Source of the DNA: an uncultured Alphaproteobacteria bacterium
GTDB lineage: Bacteria > Pseudomonadota > Alphaproteobacteria > Parvibaculales > Parvibaculaceae
Assembly: GCA_903889655.1 (NCBI GenBank)
Contig: CAISYL010000125.1
Coordinates: forward strand, 1 to 60,076
Direction: 5' to 3'
Length of the DNA: 60,076 nucleotides
The translations under genes were made by a program, and so were the position numbers. Below, in pieces: positions 44,621 through 53,347 of the stretch (the first letter of the stretch is position 1; every line of letters begins with the position of its first letter). The notes beneath the pieces were generated by a model. The model worked only from the letters and a program-made list of their open reading frames with translations, had not been told where the DNA came from and did no database searches.

Positions 44621-44965
44621 ATGATAAAATCCGAACTCGTCGCCCGCCTGGCTCAGGCAAACCCGCATCTCTATCAGCGCGACGTCGAACGCATCGTTTC
44701 CACGATCTTCGACGAAATCAGCGCGGCGCTGGCCCGCGGCGACCGGGTGGAACTGCGCGGCTTCGGCGCCTTTTCGGTCAAGAGCCGCCCGGCGCGCACC
44801 GGACGGAACCCGCGCACCGGCGCGCCCGTTCATGTCGACGAGAAATTCGTGCCCTTCTTCAAGACGGGCAAGGAATTGCGCGAACGTCTCAACAATGCCG
44901 ACATCCCGGAGGGAAAGCTGCTCTCCATGGGAGATGGCGACGAGGACGACGATAGCGAGGACTAG
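44621..44965 (+). CDS. ihfB: Integration host factor beta subunit
   Basis: This 114-residue DNA-bending protein forms a heterodimer with IhfA. It starts [23 protein letters not shown] and has the family's [15 protein letters not shown] and the DNA-intercalating arm [28 protein letters not shown]. The C-terminus has an acidic tail ([11 protein letters not shown]) longer than in E. coli. The ATG at 44621 is the first in frame. Confidence 0.96.
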   Translation: MIKSELVARLAQANPHLYQRDVERIVSTIFDEISAALARGDRVELRGFGAFSVKSRPARTGRNPRTGAPVHVDEKFVPFFKTGKELRERLNNADIPEGKLLSMGDGDEDDDSED

Positions 44966-44998
44966 TCCCCTCACCTCTCTCCCGCAGGGGAGCATCAG

Positions 44999-45024
44999 AG
45001 GATCGAGACTTAAAGGATCGAGAC
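44999..45024 (+). repeat. 15-base tandem duplication carrying the lapA ribosome site
   Basis: AGGATCGAGAC occurs at 44999-45009 and again at 45014-45024, 15 bases apart. Just upstream, CCCCT and AGGGG (about 44967-44990) can form a small hairpin. The second copy holds the AAAGGA ribosome site of the next gene. Confidence 0.6.
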
Positions 45025-45025
45025 A

Positions 45026-45322
45026 TTGAACCTGCTCCGCTGGATCGTGCTGCCCCCGGTCGCGCTGATCGTGATGGCGCTGGCCGTCGCCAACCGTCAG
45101 GTCGTGACCTTCAGCCTCGATCCTTTCGATATGAATGCGCCGGCGCTCGGCCTCGACATGCCGCTGGCCGCCATCGTGCTGATCGCGCTCTTCATCGGCA
45201 TCCTGATCGGCGGTTTTGCGGCCTGGAGCCAGGCGAAGATCAAGCTTGCCCGGCGGAATGCACCGCCGCCGCCGGAGCGGACCGGGGCCCGCGACACCAA
45301 CCTGCCCGCCGCAACGCTCTAG
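45026..45322 (+). CDS. LapA-domain (DUF1049) small membrane protein
   Basis: This 98-residue inner-membrane protein has two helices at about 4-24 and 45-67 and a basic, Pro-rich cytoplasmic tail. The VVTFSLDPFD segment between the helices and the GFAAWSQAKIKLARR end match the lipopolysaccharide assembly protein A domain. The start is a TTG at 45026 with AAAGGA upstream. It follows ihfB and precedes pyrF, as in many proteobacteria. Confidence 0.88.
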   Translation: MNLLRWIVLPPVALIVMALAVANRQVVTFSLDPFDMNAPALGLDMPLAAIVLIALFIGILIGGFAAWSQAKIKLARRNAPPPPERTGARDTNLPAATL

Positions 45323-45385
45323 TCCGGCATTTTGCCGGGAGGCCAGCGGTGCTATAAACCGCCCGGCCTTGCGGAAGGAAGCCCT

Positions 45386-46090
45386 ATGAGCATGACCTCG
45401 AACCCCGTTTTCTGCGCCCTCGATACGGTCGACGAGGCCCACGCGGCGGCGCTCGCGCGCGGGCTCAAGGGCACGGTCGGCGGCGTCAAGCTCGGCATGG
45501 AGTTCTTCTATGCACGGGGGCCGCAAGGCTATGCCAAGGTCGCCGAAGCGGGTCTGCCGATCTTCCTCGACCTCAAGCTTCACGACATTCCGAACACGGT
45601 CGCGGGCGGCATCCGCGCGACGCTCGCGCTGAAGCCCGCCATCGTCAATGTCCATGCGGCGGGCGGGCTTGCGATGATGCGGGCCGCCGCCGATGCGGCA
45701 AAAGAAGCGGGCGACGCCCGCCCGCTCGTCATCGCGGTCACGGTGCTGACGAGCCTCGATCAATCCGATCTCGCCGCTACGGGGGTTTCCGGCACGCCGG
45801 CGGATCATGTGCTGCGCCTCGCGCATCTCGCGGCGGAAGCCGGTCTCGACGGCGTCGTCTGCTCCGCGCATGAAATTGAACGTCTGCGCCGCGAACTCGG
45901 CCGCGATTTCAAACTCGTCGTGCCCGGCATTCGCCCTGCCGGCAGCGACGTCGCCGACCAGAAGCGCATCATGACGCCTGCCGACGCGCTGGCGCTCGGC
46001 GCCGATATTCTCGTGATCGGGCGTCCGATCACCGGCGCGGAGAATCCGCGCGAGGCCGCAGAGGCGATCAAAGCCTCGCTTGCCGCGTGA
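45386..46090 (+). CDS. pyrF: Orotidine 5'-phosphate decarboxylase
   Basis: This 234-residue enzyme makes UMP from OMP, the last step of pyrimidine synthesis. The catalytic D62-x-K64-x-x-D67 motif is in FLDLKLHDIPNTV, and the phosphate-binding C-terminal part has VPGIRPAG and VIGRPITGAENP. The ATG at 45386 follows AAGGAAG. The stop overlaps the trpF start. Confidence 0.96.
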   Translation: MSMTSNPVFCALDTVDEAHAAALARGLKGTVGGVKLGMEFFYARGPQGYAKVAEAGLPIFLDLKLHDIPNTVAGGIRATLALKPAIVNVHAAGGLAMMRAAADAAKEAGDARPLVIAVTVLTSLDQSDLAATGVSGTPADHVLRLAHLAAEAGLDGVVCSAHEIERLRRELGRDFKLVVPGIRPAGSDVADQKRIMTPADALALGADILVIGRPITGAENPREAAEAIKASLAA

Positions 46091-46749
46091 TGTCTTCTCC
46101 GGGACACATCCGCGTCAAGATCTGCGGGCTGTCGACCCCCGACACCGTGACGGCGGCGATCGATGCGGGCGCCGACTATCTCGGCTTTAATTTTATCGCC
46201 CGCAGCTCCCGCTACATCGCGCTGGAGACAGCCGCAGAGCTTGCCCGACTCGTCCCCGACACGGTGCTCAAGGTCGCGCTGACGATCGACGCAGATGACG
46301 CAACATTGGAGCGGATCGTGGCAGCACTGAAACCCGACATGCTGCAACTGCATGGCAGCGAAAGCCCCGACCGGCTCCGCGAGATCAAGGGCCGCTTCGG
46401 CCTCACGCTGATGAAGGCGATCCCCATCGGCGGACCGGAAGACCTAGGCCATACAAGCATTTACCGTGAATCCGCCGATTTGTTGCTGTTCGATGCCAAA
46501 CCGCCTAAATCTATGCAGAATGCGCTGCCCGGCGGGAACGGCCTCGTTTTCGACTGGTCGCTCATCGCCGGCGAAAAGCCCGACATGCCCTGGATGCTGT
46601 CGGGCGGATTGACGGCGGCGAATGTCGGCGAGGCGATCCGGATCACGGGCGCGGAAGCGGTCGACGTTTCCTCCGGGGTCGAGGAAGCGCCGGGCCGCAA
46701 AAGCCCGAAGCTGATCGCCGAGTTCATTCGCGCCGCAAAATCTATTTGA
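46090..46749 (+). CDS. trpF: Phosphoribosylanthranilate isomerase
   Basis: This 219-residue TIM-barrel enzyme catalyses the Amadori step of tryptophan synthesis. The catalytic Cys is C12 in VKICGLS, the acid Asp is in [10 protein letters not shown], and MLSGGL and [14 protein letters not shown] bind the phosphate. The ATG at 46090 overlaps the pyrF stop (TGATG). A GTG immediately before it is an alternative. Confidence 0.96.
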   Translation: MSSPGHIRVKICGLSTPDTVTAAIDAGADYLGFNFIARSSRYIALETAAELARLVPDTVLKVALTIDADDATLERIVAALKPDMLQLHGSESPDRLREIKGRFGLTLMKAIPIGGPEDLGHTSIYRESADLLLFDAKPPKSMQNALPGGNGLVFDWSLIAGEKPDMPWMLSGGLTAANVGEAIRITGAEAVDVSSGVEEAPGRKSPKLIAEFIRAAKSI

Positions 46750-46807
46750 CCGGCCAGGTCCGATTGACCGTCGACGACGTATCGACGTGATGAAGAAAGA
46801 AGAAGAC

Positions 46808-48028
46808 GTGAGCGCGAGTTCGAAAGCCAATTCCTTCAGGTCCGGTCCCGACGAGCGCGGGCGCTTCGGCATATTCGGCGGGCGCTTCGTCGCCGAGACG
46901 CTGATGCCGCTGATCCTCGATCTCGAGAAAGCTTATGACGAGGCGAAGAACGACCCGGACTTCCATGCCGAGCTTGCGCATCTCAATACGCATTACGCCG
47001 GCCGTCCGAGCCCGCTCTATTTCGCGGAACGCCTGACGGAGCATCTGGGCGGCGCGAAGATCTACTTCAAGCGTGAAGAGCTCAACCATACGGGCTCGCA
47101 CAAGATCAACAATTGCCTCGGCCAGATTCAGCTCGCGCGGCGCATGGGCAAGACGCGCATCATCGCCGAGACGGGCGCCGGCCAGCATGGCGTCGCGACC
47201 GCAACGGTCTGCGCGCGTTTCGGTCTGCCTTGCGTCGTCTATATGGGCGCAACCGACGTCGAGCGGCAGAAGCCCAATGTCTTCCGCATGAAGCTTCTCG
47301 GCGCCGAAGTCGTGCCGGTGACGTCGGGGTCCGGCACGCTGAAGGACGCGATGAACGAAGCCCTGCGCGACTGGGTGACGAATGTCGAGGACACCTATTA
47401 TCTGATCGGCACGGTGGCGGGGCCGCATCCCTATCCGGCCATGGTGCGCGATTTCCAGTCGGTGATCGGCGACGAGACGAAGAAGCAGATGCTCGAGATC
47501 GAAGGCCGGCTGCCGGACTCGCTCGTCGCCTGTATCGGCGGCGGCTCGAATGCGATGGGTCTTTTCCATCCCTTCCTCGACGATGACGGCGTCGAGATCA
47601 TCGGCGTCGAAGCGGGCGGCCACGGCATCGAGACAGGCGAGCATTCGGCCTCAATCCTCGGCGGGAGCCCCGGCGTCCTCCACGGCAACCGCACTTATCT
47701 GCTGCAGGACGGCGACGGCCAGATCCTCGAAGGCCATTCGATTTCGGCCGGGCTCGACTATCCGGGCATCGGTCCGGAGCATTCCTGGCTCAACGATATC
47801 GGCCGCGTGAAATACGTATCGGCGACCGACAAGGAAGCACTCGCGGCCTTCCAGCTCTGCTCGAAAGTCGAAGGCATCATTCCGGCGCTCGAACCGGCAC
47901 ATGCGATCGCACATGTGACGAAGATCGCGCCGACACTGCCGAAAGATCACATCATGGTCGTGTGCCTGTCCGGCCGCGGCGACAAGGACGTGTTCTCGGT
48001 GGCCGCGCATCTGGGGGTGACGCTGTGA
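46808..48028 (+). CDS. trpB: Tryptophan synthase beta subunit
   Basis: This 406-residue PLP enzyme condenses indole and serine. The PLP lysine is K99 in [10 protein letters not shown], with [13 protein letters not shown] and the phosphate-binding [11 protein letters not shown] choose the GTG at 46808, which gives [14 protein letters not shown], fits the usual family length and has a purine-rich AGAAAGAAG site. An ATG at 46790 (or GTG 46787) would add 6-7 residues without a visible ribosome site. The stop overlaps trpA. Confidence 0.95.
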   Translation: MSASSKANSFRSGPDERGRFGIFGGRFVAETLMPLILDLEKAYDEAKNDPDFHAELAHLNTHYAGRPSPLYFAERLTEHLGGAKIYFKREELNHTGSHKINNCLGQIQLARRMGKTRIIAETGAGQHGVATATVCARFGLPCVVYMGATDVERQKPNVFRMKLLGAEVVPVTSGSGTLKDAMNEALRDWVTNVEDTYYLIGTVAGPHPYPAMVRDFQSVIGDETKKQMLEIEGRLPDSLVACIGGGSNAMGLFHPFLDDDGVEIIGVEAGGHGIETGEHSASILGGSPGVLHGNRTYLLQDGDGQILEGHSISAGLDYPGIGPEHSWLNDIGRVKYVSATDKEALAAFQLCSKVEGIIPALEPAHAIAHVTKIAPTLPKDHIMVVCLSGRGDKDVFSVAAHLGVTL

Positions 48029-48864
48029 GCACACGTCTCGACAAGCGATTTGCAAAGCTGAAAGGCGAAAGCCGTCCGGCTTTCGTCACCTTCATCACGG
48101 CGAACGATCCCGATTTCGATTTCTCGCTCGAAATCCTGAAAGGTCTTCCGGGTGCAGGTTCCGATGTCATCGAACTCGGCATGCCCTTCACCGATCCGAT
48201 GGCCGACGGCCCGGCGATCCAGGCCTCGTCGCAGCGCGCGCTGAAAGCGGGTGCGACGATGAAGAAGACGCTTGATCTCGTGCGCGCCTTCCGCGCCGGC
48301 GACAACGACACGCCGATCGTACTGATGGGCTATTACAATCCTATCTATCACATGGGCGTTCCCCACTTTCTCGAGGCCGCGAAGGACGCGGGCGTCGACG
48401 GGCTGATCGTCGTCGACCTGCCGCCCGAGGAAGACGACGAGCTCTGCGAGCCGGCGTTGAAGGCGGGGCTCAACTTCATCCGCCTCGCGACGCCGACCAC
48501 CGACGACAAGCGGCTTCCGGCGGTGCTCGCGAATACGAGCGGCTTCGTCTATTACGTTTCGATCACCGGCATCACCGGTTCGGCGACGCCGGAAACGAGC
48601 AAGGTCGCCGCCGCCGTCGAGCGCATCAAGCGGCATACGTCGCTGCCGGTCGCGGTCGGCTTCGGCATCAAGACGCCGGAACAGGCCAAGGCGATCGCCA
48701 GCGCCGCCGACGGCGCGGTCGTCGGTTCGGCGATCGTCGGCGCCATCGCCGATGAACTCGACGCAAGCGGGAAACCCAGGGCGGGCGCCGCGCCCCGCGT
48801 GCTTGCGCTGGTGCGCGATCTCGCGAATGGCGTTCACAGCGCCCATGCCAGAGCGGCGGAATGA
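48025..48864 (+). CDS. trpA: Tryptophan synthase alpha subunit
   Basis: This 279-residue TIM barrel cleaves indole-3-glycerol phosphate and channels indole to TrpB. Catalytic E50 and D61 lie in [16 protein letters not shown], and the phosphate site is [10 protein letters not shown] plus [10 protein letters not shown]. The GTG start at 48025 overlaps the trpB stop (GTGA), and accD follows after 13 bases. Confidence 0.96.
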   Translation: MSTRLDKRFAKLKGESRPAFVTFITANDPDFDFSLEILKGLPGAGSDVIELGMPFTDPMADGPAIQASSQRALKAGATMKKTLDLVRAFRAGDNDTPIVLMGYYNPIYHMGVPHFLEAAKDAGVDGLIVVDLPPEEDDELCEPALKAGLNFIRLATPTTDDKRLPAVLANTSGFVYYVSITGITGSATPETSKVAAAVERIKRHTSLPVAVGFGIKTPEQAKAIASAADGAVVGSAIVGAIADELDASGKPRAGAAPRVLALVRDLANGVHSAHARAAE

Positions 48865-48877
48865 GCGGAGACACGAG

Positions 48878-49774
48878 ATGAACTGGATCACCAATGTCGT
48901 TCGCCCGCGCATCCAGCGCGTCTTCAAGAAGAAGGACACGCCGGACAATCTCTGGCGCAAGTGCCCGGCCTGCAACGAGATGATCTTCCATCGCGATCTC
49001 GACGCGGCACTCAACGTCTGCCCGCATTGCGACCATCACATGCGGCTCGGCACGGCGGCGCGGCTGGCCTCGCTCTTCGATGACGGCCAATACCAGACGG
49101 TGACGGTCGACGGCGTGCCGCTCGATCCGCTGAAATTCCGCGACCAGAAGAAATATCCGGACCGGCTGAAGGAAGCCCGCGCCAAGACCGGTCGCGACGA
49201 GGCGATCACGGTCGCGCATGGCGCGCTCGACGGCATAGAAACCGTTATCTCGGTACAGGATTTCGCCTTCATGGGCGGCTCTCTCGGCATGGCGGCCGGC
49301 GAAGCGATCATCAAGAGCGCGGAAGTGGCGCTCGAAAAGCGGGCGCCTTTCATTCTCTTCACGGCGGCGGGCGGCGCCCGCATGCAGGAGGGTATTCTGT
49401 CGCTGATGCAGATGCCGCGGACAACGGTTGCGGTCGAGATGATGCGCGAAGCGGGATTGCCCTATATCGTCGTGCTGACCGACCCGACGACCGGCGGCGT
49501 GCTCGCGTCCTACGCCATGCTCGGCGACATCCAGATTTCGGAACCCGGCGCGCTGATCGGCTTTTCGGGCCGTCGCGTCATCGAGCAGACGATCCGAGAA
49601 AAGCTGCCCGACGATTTCCAGAAGGCCGAGTTCCAGCTCGACCACGGCATGATCGACATGATCGTGCACCGTCACAAGCTGAAGGACACGCTGGCGCGCA
49701 CGATCCGCGTGCTGATGCACAAGCCGAAGCTCGCGCCGACGCCGAACCTGCCCGCACGCGCCGCATCGCGCTGA
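48878..49774 (+). CDS. accD: Acetyl-CoA carboxylase carboxyltransferase beta subunit
   Basis: This 298-residue subunit, with AccA, moves CO2 from carboxybiotin to acetyl-CoA. The N-terminal zinc ribbon is [10 protein letters not shown] ... NVCPHCDHH (C-x2-C-x15-C-x2-C). The crotonase core has [10 protein letters not shown] and [18 protein letters not shown]. The ATG at 48878 has a GGAG site. trpA-accD-folC is a standard order. Confidence 0.96.
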   Translation: MNWITNVVRPRIQRVFKKKDTPDNLWRKCPACNEMIFHRDLDAALNVCPHCDHHMRLGTAARLASLFDDGQYQTVTVDGVPLDPLKFRDQKKYPDRLKEARAKTGRDEAITVAHGALDGIETVISVQDFAFMGGSLGMAAGEAIIKSAEVALEKRAPFILFTAAGGARMQEGILSLMQMPRTTVAVEMMREAGLPYIVVLTDPTTGGVLASYAMLGDIQISEPGALIGFSGRRVIEQTIREKLPDDFQKAEFQLDHGMIDMIVHRHKLKDTLARTIRVLMHKPKLAPTPNLPARAASR

Positions 49775-49784
49775 CGGCGAAATC

Positions 49785-51110
49785 GTGAGCGACCGCAAAC
49801 CCGACGCGAGCGACATCATTCTCGAACGGGTGACGAAACTTCATTCGAAGCTGATCGATCTTTCGCTCGACCGCACCTGGCGGCTTCTTGCCGCGCTCGG
49901 TCATCCCGAGCGGGCGCTGCCGCCGACCTTTCATATCGCGGGCACCAATGGCAAGGGCTCGACATCGGCCTATCTGCGCGCCTGTCTCGAAGCGGGCGGC
50001 TATGGCGTCCATGCCTATACGTCGCCGCATCTCGTGCGCTTTCATGAGCGCATCCGGCTTGCCGGCCATCCGAAGAGCGCGCCCATCGACGAGGCGGAGC
50101 TTGCCGGCCTGCTCGACGAATGCGAGCGCATCAATGGCGGTCAACCCATCACCTTTTTCGAGATCACGACCTGCATGGCCTTCCTCGCCTTCGCGCGGCA
50201 CAGGGCCGATGCGCTGATCCTCGAGGTTGGCATGGGCGGACGCTACGACACGACCAATGTCGTCGAGCATCCGGCCGTCACCATCATCACGCCCGTCGAT
50301 CTCGACCATCAGCAGTTCCTCGGCGAGACCATCGACCTTATCGCGCGGGAGAAGGCCGGCATCCTGAAGCGCGGCGTTCCAGCCGTGATCGGACCGCAGA
50401 CCGATGAGGGCCGCGCCGCCATCGAGGAAGAGGCGGCGCGTATCGGCGCGCCGCTCTTCATCTGGGGACAGGAATTCAGCGCACATGAGGAACAGGGCCA
50501 TCTCGTCTATCAGGACGAGCACGGGCTGCTCGACCTGCCGCTGCCGCGCCTGCCCGGCCGGCATCAGATCGACAATGCGGGCGTCGCTATCTGTGCGCTG
50601 AGACAGGCGACGATGCTGCCGCTCGGCGAGGACGCGATCGCGCGCGGGCTTCGCGATGTCGAATGGCCGGCGCGACTGCAGCGGCTGACGCATGGACCGT
50701 TGGTCGGGATGCTTCCCGCTCATGCCGAGATCTGGCTCGATGGCGGACATAATCCGTCGGCGGCGCGCGTCGTCGCCTATGCGATGGCGGATTTCGCACA
50801 GAGCAATCCGCGTCCGCTGACGATGATCGTCGGCATGAAGGAGACGAAAGACGCGGGTGGCTTTTTCGCCCCCTTCAAAGGCCTCGTCTGTCATGTGGAG
50901 ACAGTGGCGATCCCGGACGATCCGGCCTGCCTATCGCCCGAGACGCTTGCGGAGGCCGCCCGTGGCGCGGGGCTTGATGCCTCGCCCGCGCCGTCGGTCG
51001 AGGCGGCGCTGACGCGCGCGCTCGCCCGAGCGGTCGGTGGCGAGCCCCCGCGCCTTCTCATCTGCGGATCGCTCTATCTCGCCGGCGCCGTGCTGCGCGA
51101 GAACGGCTGA
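49785..51110 (+). CDS. folC: Dihydrofolate synthase / folylpolyglutamate synthase
   Basis: This 441-residue Mur-ligase-fold enzyme adds glutamate to dihydropteroate and folates. The P-loop GTNGKGST is at 53-60, with YTSPHLVRFHERI and the EVGMGGRYDTTN omega-type loop, and the C-terminal ligase domain has LDGGHNPSAAR. The start is a GTG at 49785, 10 bases after accD. It is the last rightward gene of this block and meets the acyltransferase gene tail to tail with one base between stops. Confidence 0.95.
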   Translation: MSDRKPDASDIILERVTKLHSKLIDLSLDRTWRLLAALGHPERALPPTFHIAGTNGKGSTSAYLRACLEAGGYGVHAYTSPHLVRFHERIRLAGHPKSAPIDEAELAGLLDECERINGGQPITFFEITTCMAFLAFARHRADALILEVGMGGRYDTTNVVEHPAVTIITPVDLDHQQFLGETIDLIAREKAGILKRGVPAVIGPQTDEGRAAIEEEAARIGAPLFIWGQEFSAHEEQGHLVYQDEHGLLDLPLPRLPGRHQIDNAGVAICALRQATMLPLGEDAIARGLRDVEWPARLQRLTHGPLVGMLPAHAEIWLDGGHNPSAARVVAYAMADFAQSNPRPLTMIVGMKETKDAGGFFAPFKGLVCHVETVAIPDDPACLSPETLAEAARGAGLDASPAPSVEAALTRALARAVGGEPPRLLICGSLYLAGAVLRENG

Positions 51111-51111
51111 A

Positions 51112-52758
51112 TTATTCCGCCGCCTCGATGCGCGGCGGCACTTCGCCTTCCGCGAGAGCCGATTTGCGCTTTCCGGCCTGCTTGCCCGCCGGCTTCTTCG
51201 GCGACGCGCGCTTTGCCGCCGCCTGTTTCTTCGCGGGCTTCTTTTCGAGCTTCGCCTTCATCGCGGCGGCTTCGGCGGCGGCCACTTCCGCCGGCACGGC
51301 CGCACGCGCGATGCCGGCTCGGGCGCCTGCTCCAGCCTTCACATGCTTGCCCTTCGTCGCCTCACGCAATTCCTCGAAGGCCTCCTCGATGCATTGCGCA
51401 TAGAAGGCGGGGTCCGGGATCATTTCGCGGCAGGAGGTGAAGGAGATCGTGATCTCGCCGCAATAGGAGAAGACGGGATGGATGATGCCCATGCCGTCGA
51501 GGATCGGACCGAGGCCGAATTGCGTGACGAGGCGCGCACCGGTCATGTAGAGCGGAACCTGCGGCCCCGGGATGTTGGTGATGACCGTATTGAAGATCGG
51601 CGTGATGCGGTTCGCGAGGCCGAGATTGGTGTAGAGCCGCGCGGCGAGGCCGGCCACCGTCGAAGGAATGAACTGCGTGTAGTCGGTCAGCGTGCGCGCG
51701 CCGATGGCGTTGGTCATCTCCTTCGAGTTGGTGGTCGACTCGAAGACCGCGACGAGGCGTTCCAGCGGATCGGCTATGTCGGAACGCACCGCCACCGACA
51801 TGGCGCTGACGAGATTGCCCGCCGCCTTTTGTTCGCCGGGGGCACGCACCGAGATCGGCGCCATGGCGATCAGAGAGTCCTTCGGCAACTCGTGCTTCGA
51901 TTCGAGATATTTCCTGAGCGCGCCGCCGATGATCGCGATGACCGCGTCGTTGACCGTCGCGCCTTCGACCGCATTCTTGATCGCGCGAATGTCGTTCAAT
52001 CGGAACGAGCGACCGTCGAACACCCGATGCGGAGAAATCTGGCCGTTGAAACGCGTGCGCGGCACCGGGCCAACGCGTTTCAGCTTGCCCGCCGAGAGGC
52101 CGATGCCGAGCCGCGCCAGCGCCGGTACAGATTGAGCGACGACGCGGGCGAGCTGGAACGGATGACGCACATTGTTGACAGAGGTGCGCGAGAGAAGTTC
52201 GACGGCGGTCGGCACGCGCTCGGGCAACCATGTCTTTTCCGGCGGCGGCGGCACGGCATCGGGTTCGAGATCGTGAACGGCCGCCGTCATCTCCGCGCCG
52301 GAGACGCCGTCGATCGCCGCGTGATGGACCTTCGAGACGATGGCAAAGCAACTTTTCGGCAGCCCCTGAACATTGTCGAGGCCTTCGATCACCGTGAACT
52401 CCCAAAGCGGCCGGCCCGTGTCGAGCGGGCGCGCATGAAGCCTTGCGACCTGAATGCAGAGCTGGCGCCAGTCGCCGGGTTTCGGCAGGGCGATGTGGCG
52501 GACATGGAATTCGAGATCGAAATCCGGGTCCTCGAGCCAGTAGGGATGATCGAGGCTCATCGGCACACGGACGATGCGTTGCCGGAAGGAACGCGCGAGA
52601 TGAAGCCGCGCTTCGTAGTTCTTCAGGATTTCCTTGAAGCCGAGAACGCCGCCCTTGACCGTCGACTGATCGTAAATGGCGACGGAGCCGATATGCATCG
52701 GCGCATTCGCCGTTTCGAAATAGAGAAACGACGCGTCCATTGGACTGAGTTGTTCCAT
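51112..52758 (-). CDS. Wax ester synthase/diacylglycerol acyltransferase (WS/DGAT) family with a Lys/Ala-rich tail
   Basis: This 548-residue acyltransferase uses acyl-CoA to esterify fatty alcohols or diacylglycerol for storage lipid. The active-site HHAAIDG is at 145-151. The N-terminus MEQLSPMDASFLYFE and the later PISVRAPGE, NLVSAMSV and TNIPGPQVPLYMTGARL blocks are typical. After about residue 470 it carries an 80-residue extension rich in K, A and P (KKPAKKQAAAKRASPKKPAGK style), like histone H1 or phasin-type tails and not part of the family core. ATG 52758 has GGGGAGG 6 bases upstream. It stands alone between folC and trxA. Confidence 0.92.
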   Translation of the reverse strand: MEQLSPMDASFLYFETANAPMHIGSVAIYDQSTVKGGVLGFKEILKNYEARLHLARSFRQRIVRVPMSLDHPYWLEDPDFDLEFHVRHIALPKPGDWRQLCIQVARLHARPLDTGRPLWEFTVIEGLDNVQGLPKSCFAIVSKVHHAAIDGVSGAEMTAAVHDLEPDAVPPPPEKTWLPERVPTAVELLSRTSVNNVRHPFQLARVVAQSVPALARLGIGLSAGKLKRVGPVPRTRFNGQISPHRVFDGRSFRLNDIRAIKNAVEGATVNDAVIAIIGGALRKYLESKHELPKDSLIAMAPISVRAPGEQKAAGNLVSAMSVAVRSDIADPLERLVAVFESTTNSKEMTNAIGARTLTDYTQFIPSTVAGLAARLYTNLGLANRITPIFNTVITNIPGPQVPLYMTGARLVTQFGLGPILDGMGIIHPVFSYCGEITISFTSCREMIPDPAFYAQCIEEAFEELREATKGKHVKAGAGARAGIARAAVPAEVAAAEAAAMKAKLEKKPAKKQAAAKRASPKKPAGKQAGKRKSALAEGEVPPRIEAAE

Positions 52759-52868
52759 GACCATCCTCCCCAGGGGCCAAAGAGCGGACCCTGAAGCCCG
52801 GGTCCTTGAGTGAAACTCAAGCACACTTCACCGGGGAGAGTCCAAAGGGATCGCGAATGGTGCAAAGC

Positions 52869-52894
52869 AAAAGGGCCGGTCTTGCGACCGGCCC
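52869..52894 (-). terminator. Rho-independent terminator of trxA
   Basis: On the minus strand GGGCCGGTC and GACCGGCCC form a perfect 9-bp stem around a 4-base loop (52873-52894), followed by TTTT. It lies about 22 bases past the trxA stop. Confidence 0.9.
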
Positions 52895-52916
52895 CTTCAT
52901 TCAAACAGGCAGCGGT

Positions 52917-53237
52917 TCAGATCGCGCCTTCGATCCATTCGACGATCTTGCCCTTGGGCAGCGCGCCGACCTTGGTGGCCGCGACCTGGCCGTCCTTGAA
53001 GATCATCATGGTGGGAACGCCGCGCACGCCATATTTGGTCGGCGTGTTCGGGTTCTCGTCGATGTCGATCTTCGCGATGCGCAGCTTTCCGCCATATTCC
53101 TTGGCGATCTCCTCAAGCGCCGGGGCGATCTGCTTGCACGGACCGCACCAGGTCGCCCAGAAATCGACCAGAACCGGACCGTCAGCGTCCAGCACATCGG
53201 ATTCGAAGGAGGCGTCGGTAACCTTGCTTGTCGACAT
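52917..53237 (-). CDS. trxA: Thioredoxin
   Basis: This 106-residue disulfide reductase has the redox motif WCGPC (C31, C34), the cis-Pro in [11 protein letters not shown], and the buried Asp in LVDFWATW. The ATG at 53237 has an AAGGA site. It lies 110 bases after addA on the same strand, as in other alphaproteobacteria. Confidence 0.97.
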   Translation of the reverse strand: MSTSKVTDASFESDVLDADGPVLVDFWATWCGPCKQIAPALEEIAKEYGGKLRIAKIDIDENPNTPTKYGVRGVPTMMIFKDGQVAATKVGALPKGKIVEWIEGAI

Positions 53238-53347
53238 TTTCGTTCCTTTCCTGCGGACCGGCCATCGGCTTCTCGGTCCGCCAGCCCCGCCGCGCGGAGC
53301 CTTATGATTTGGCGTTGACCTGAATCTAGGAACCACCCTCCCCAAGG

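Noticed and set aside
43355-45871. An 838-codon minus-strand open frame across sppA, ihfB and pyrF
   Set aside because: It is antisense to four conserved housekeeping genes and has no family features.
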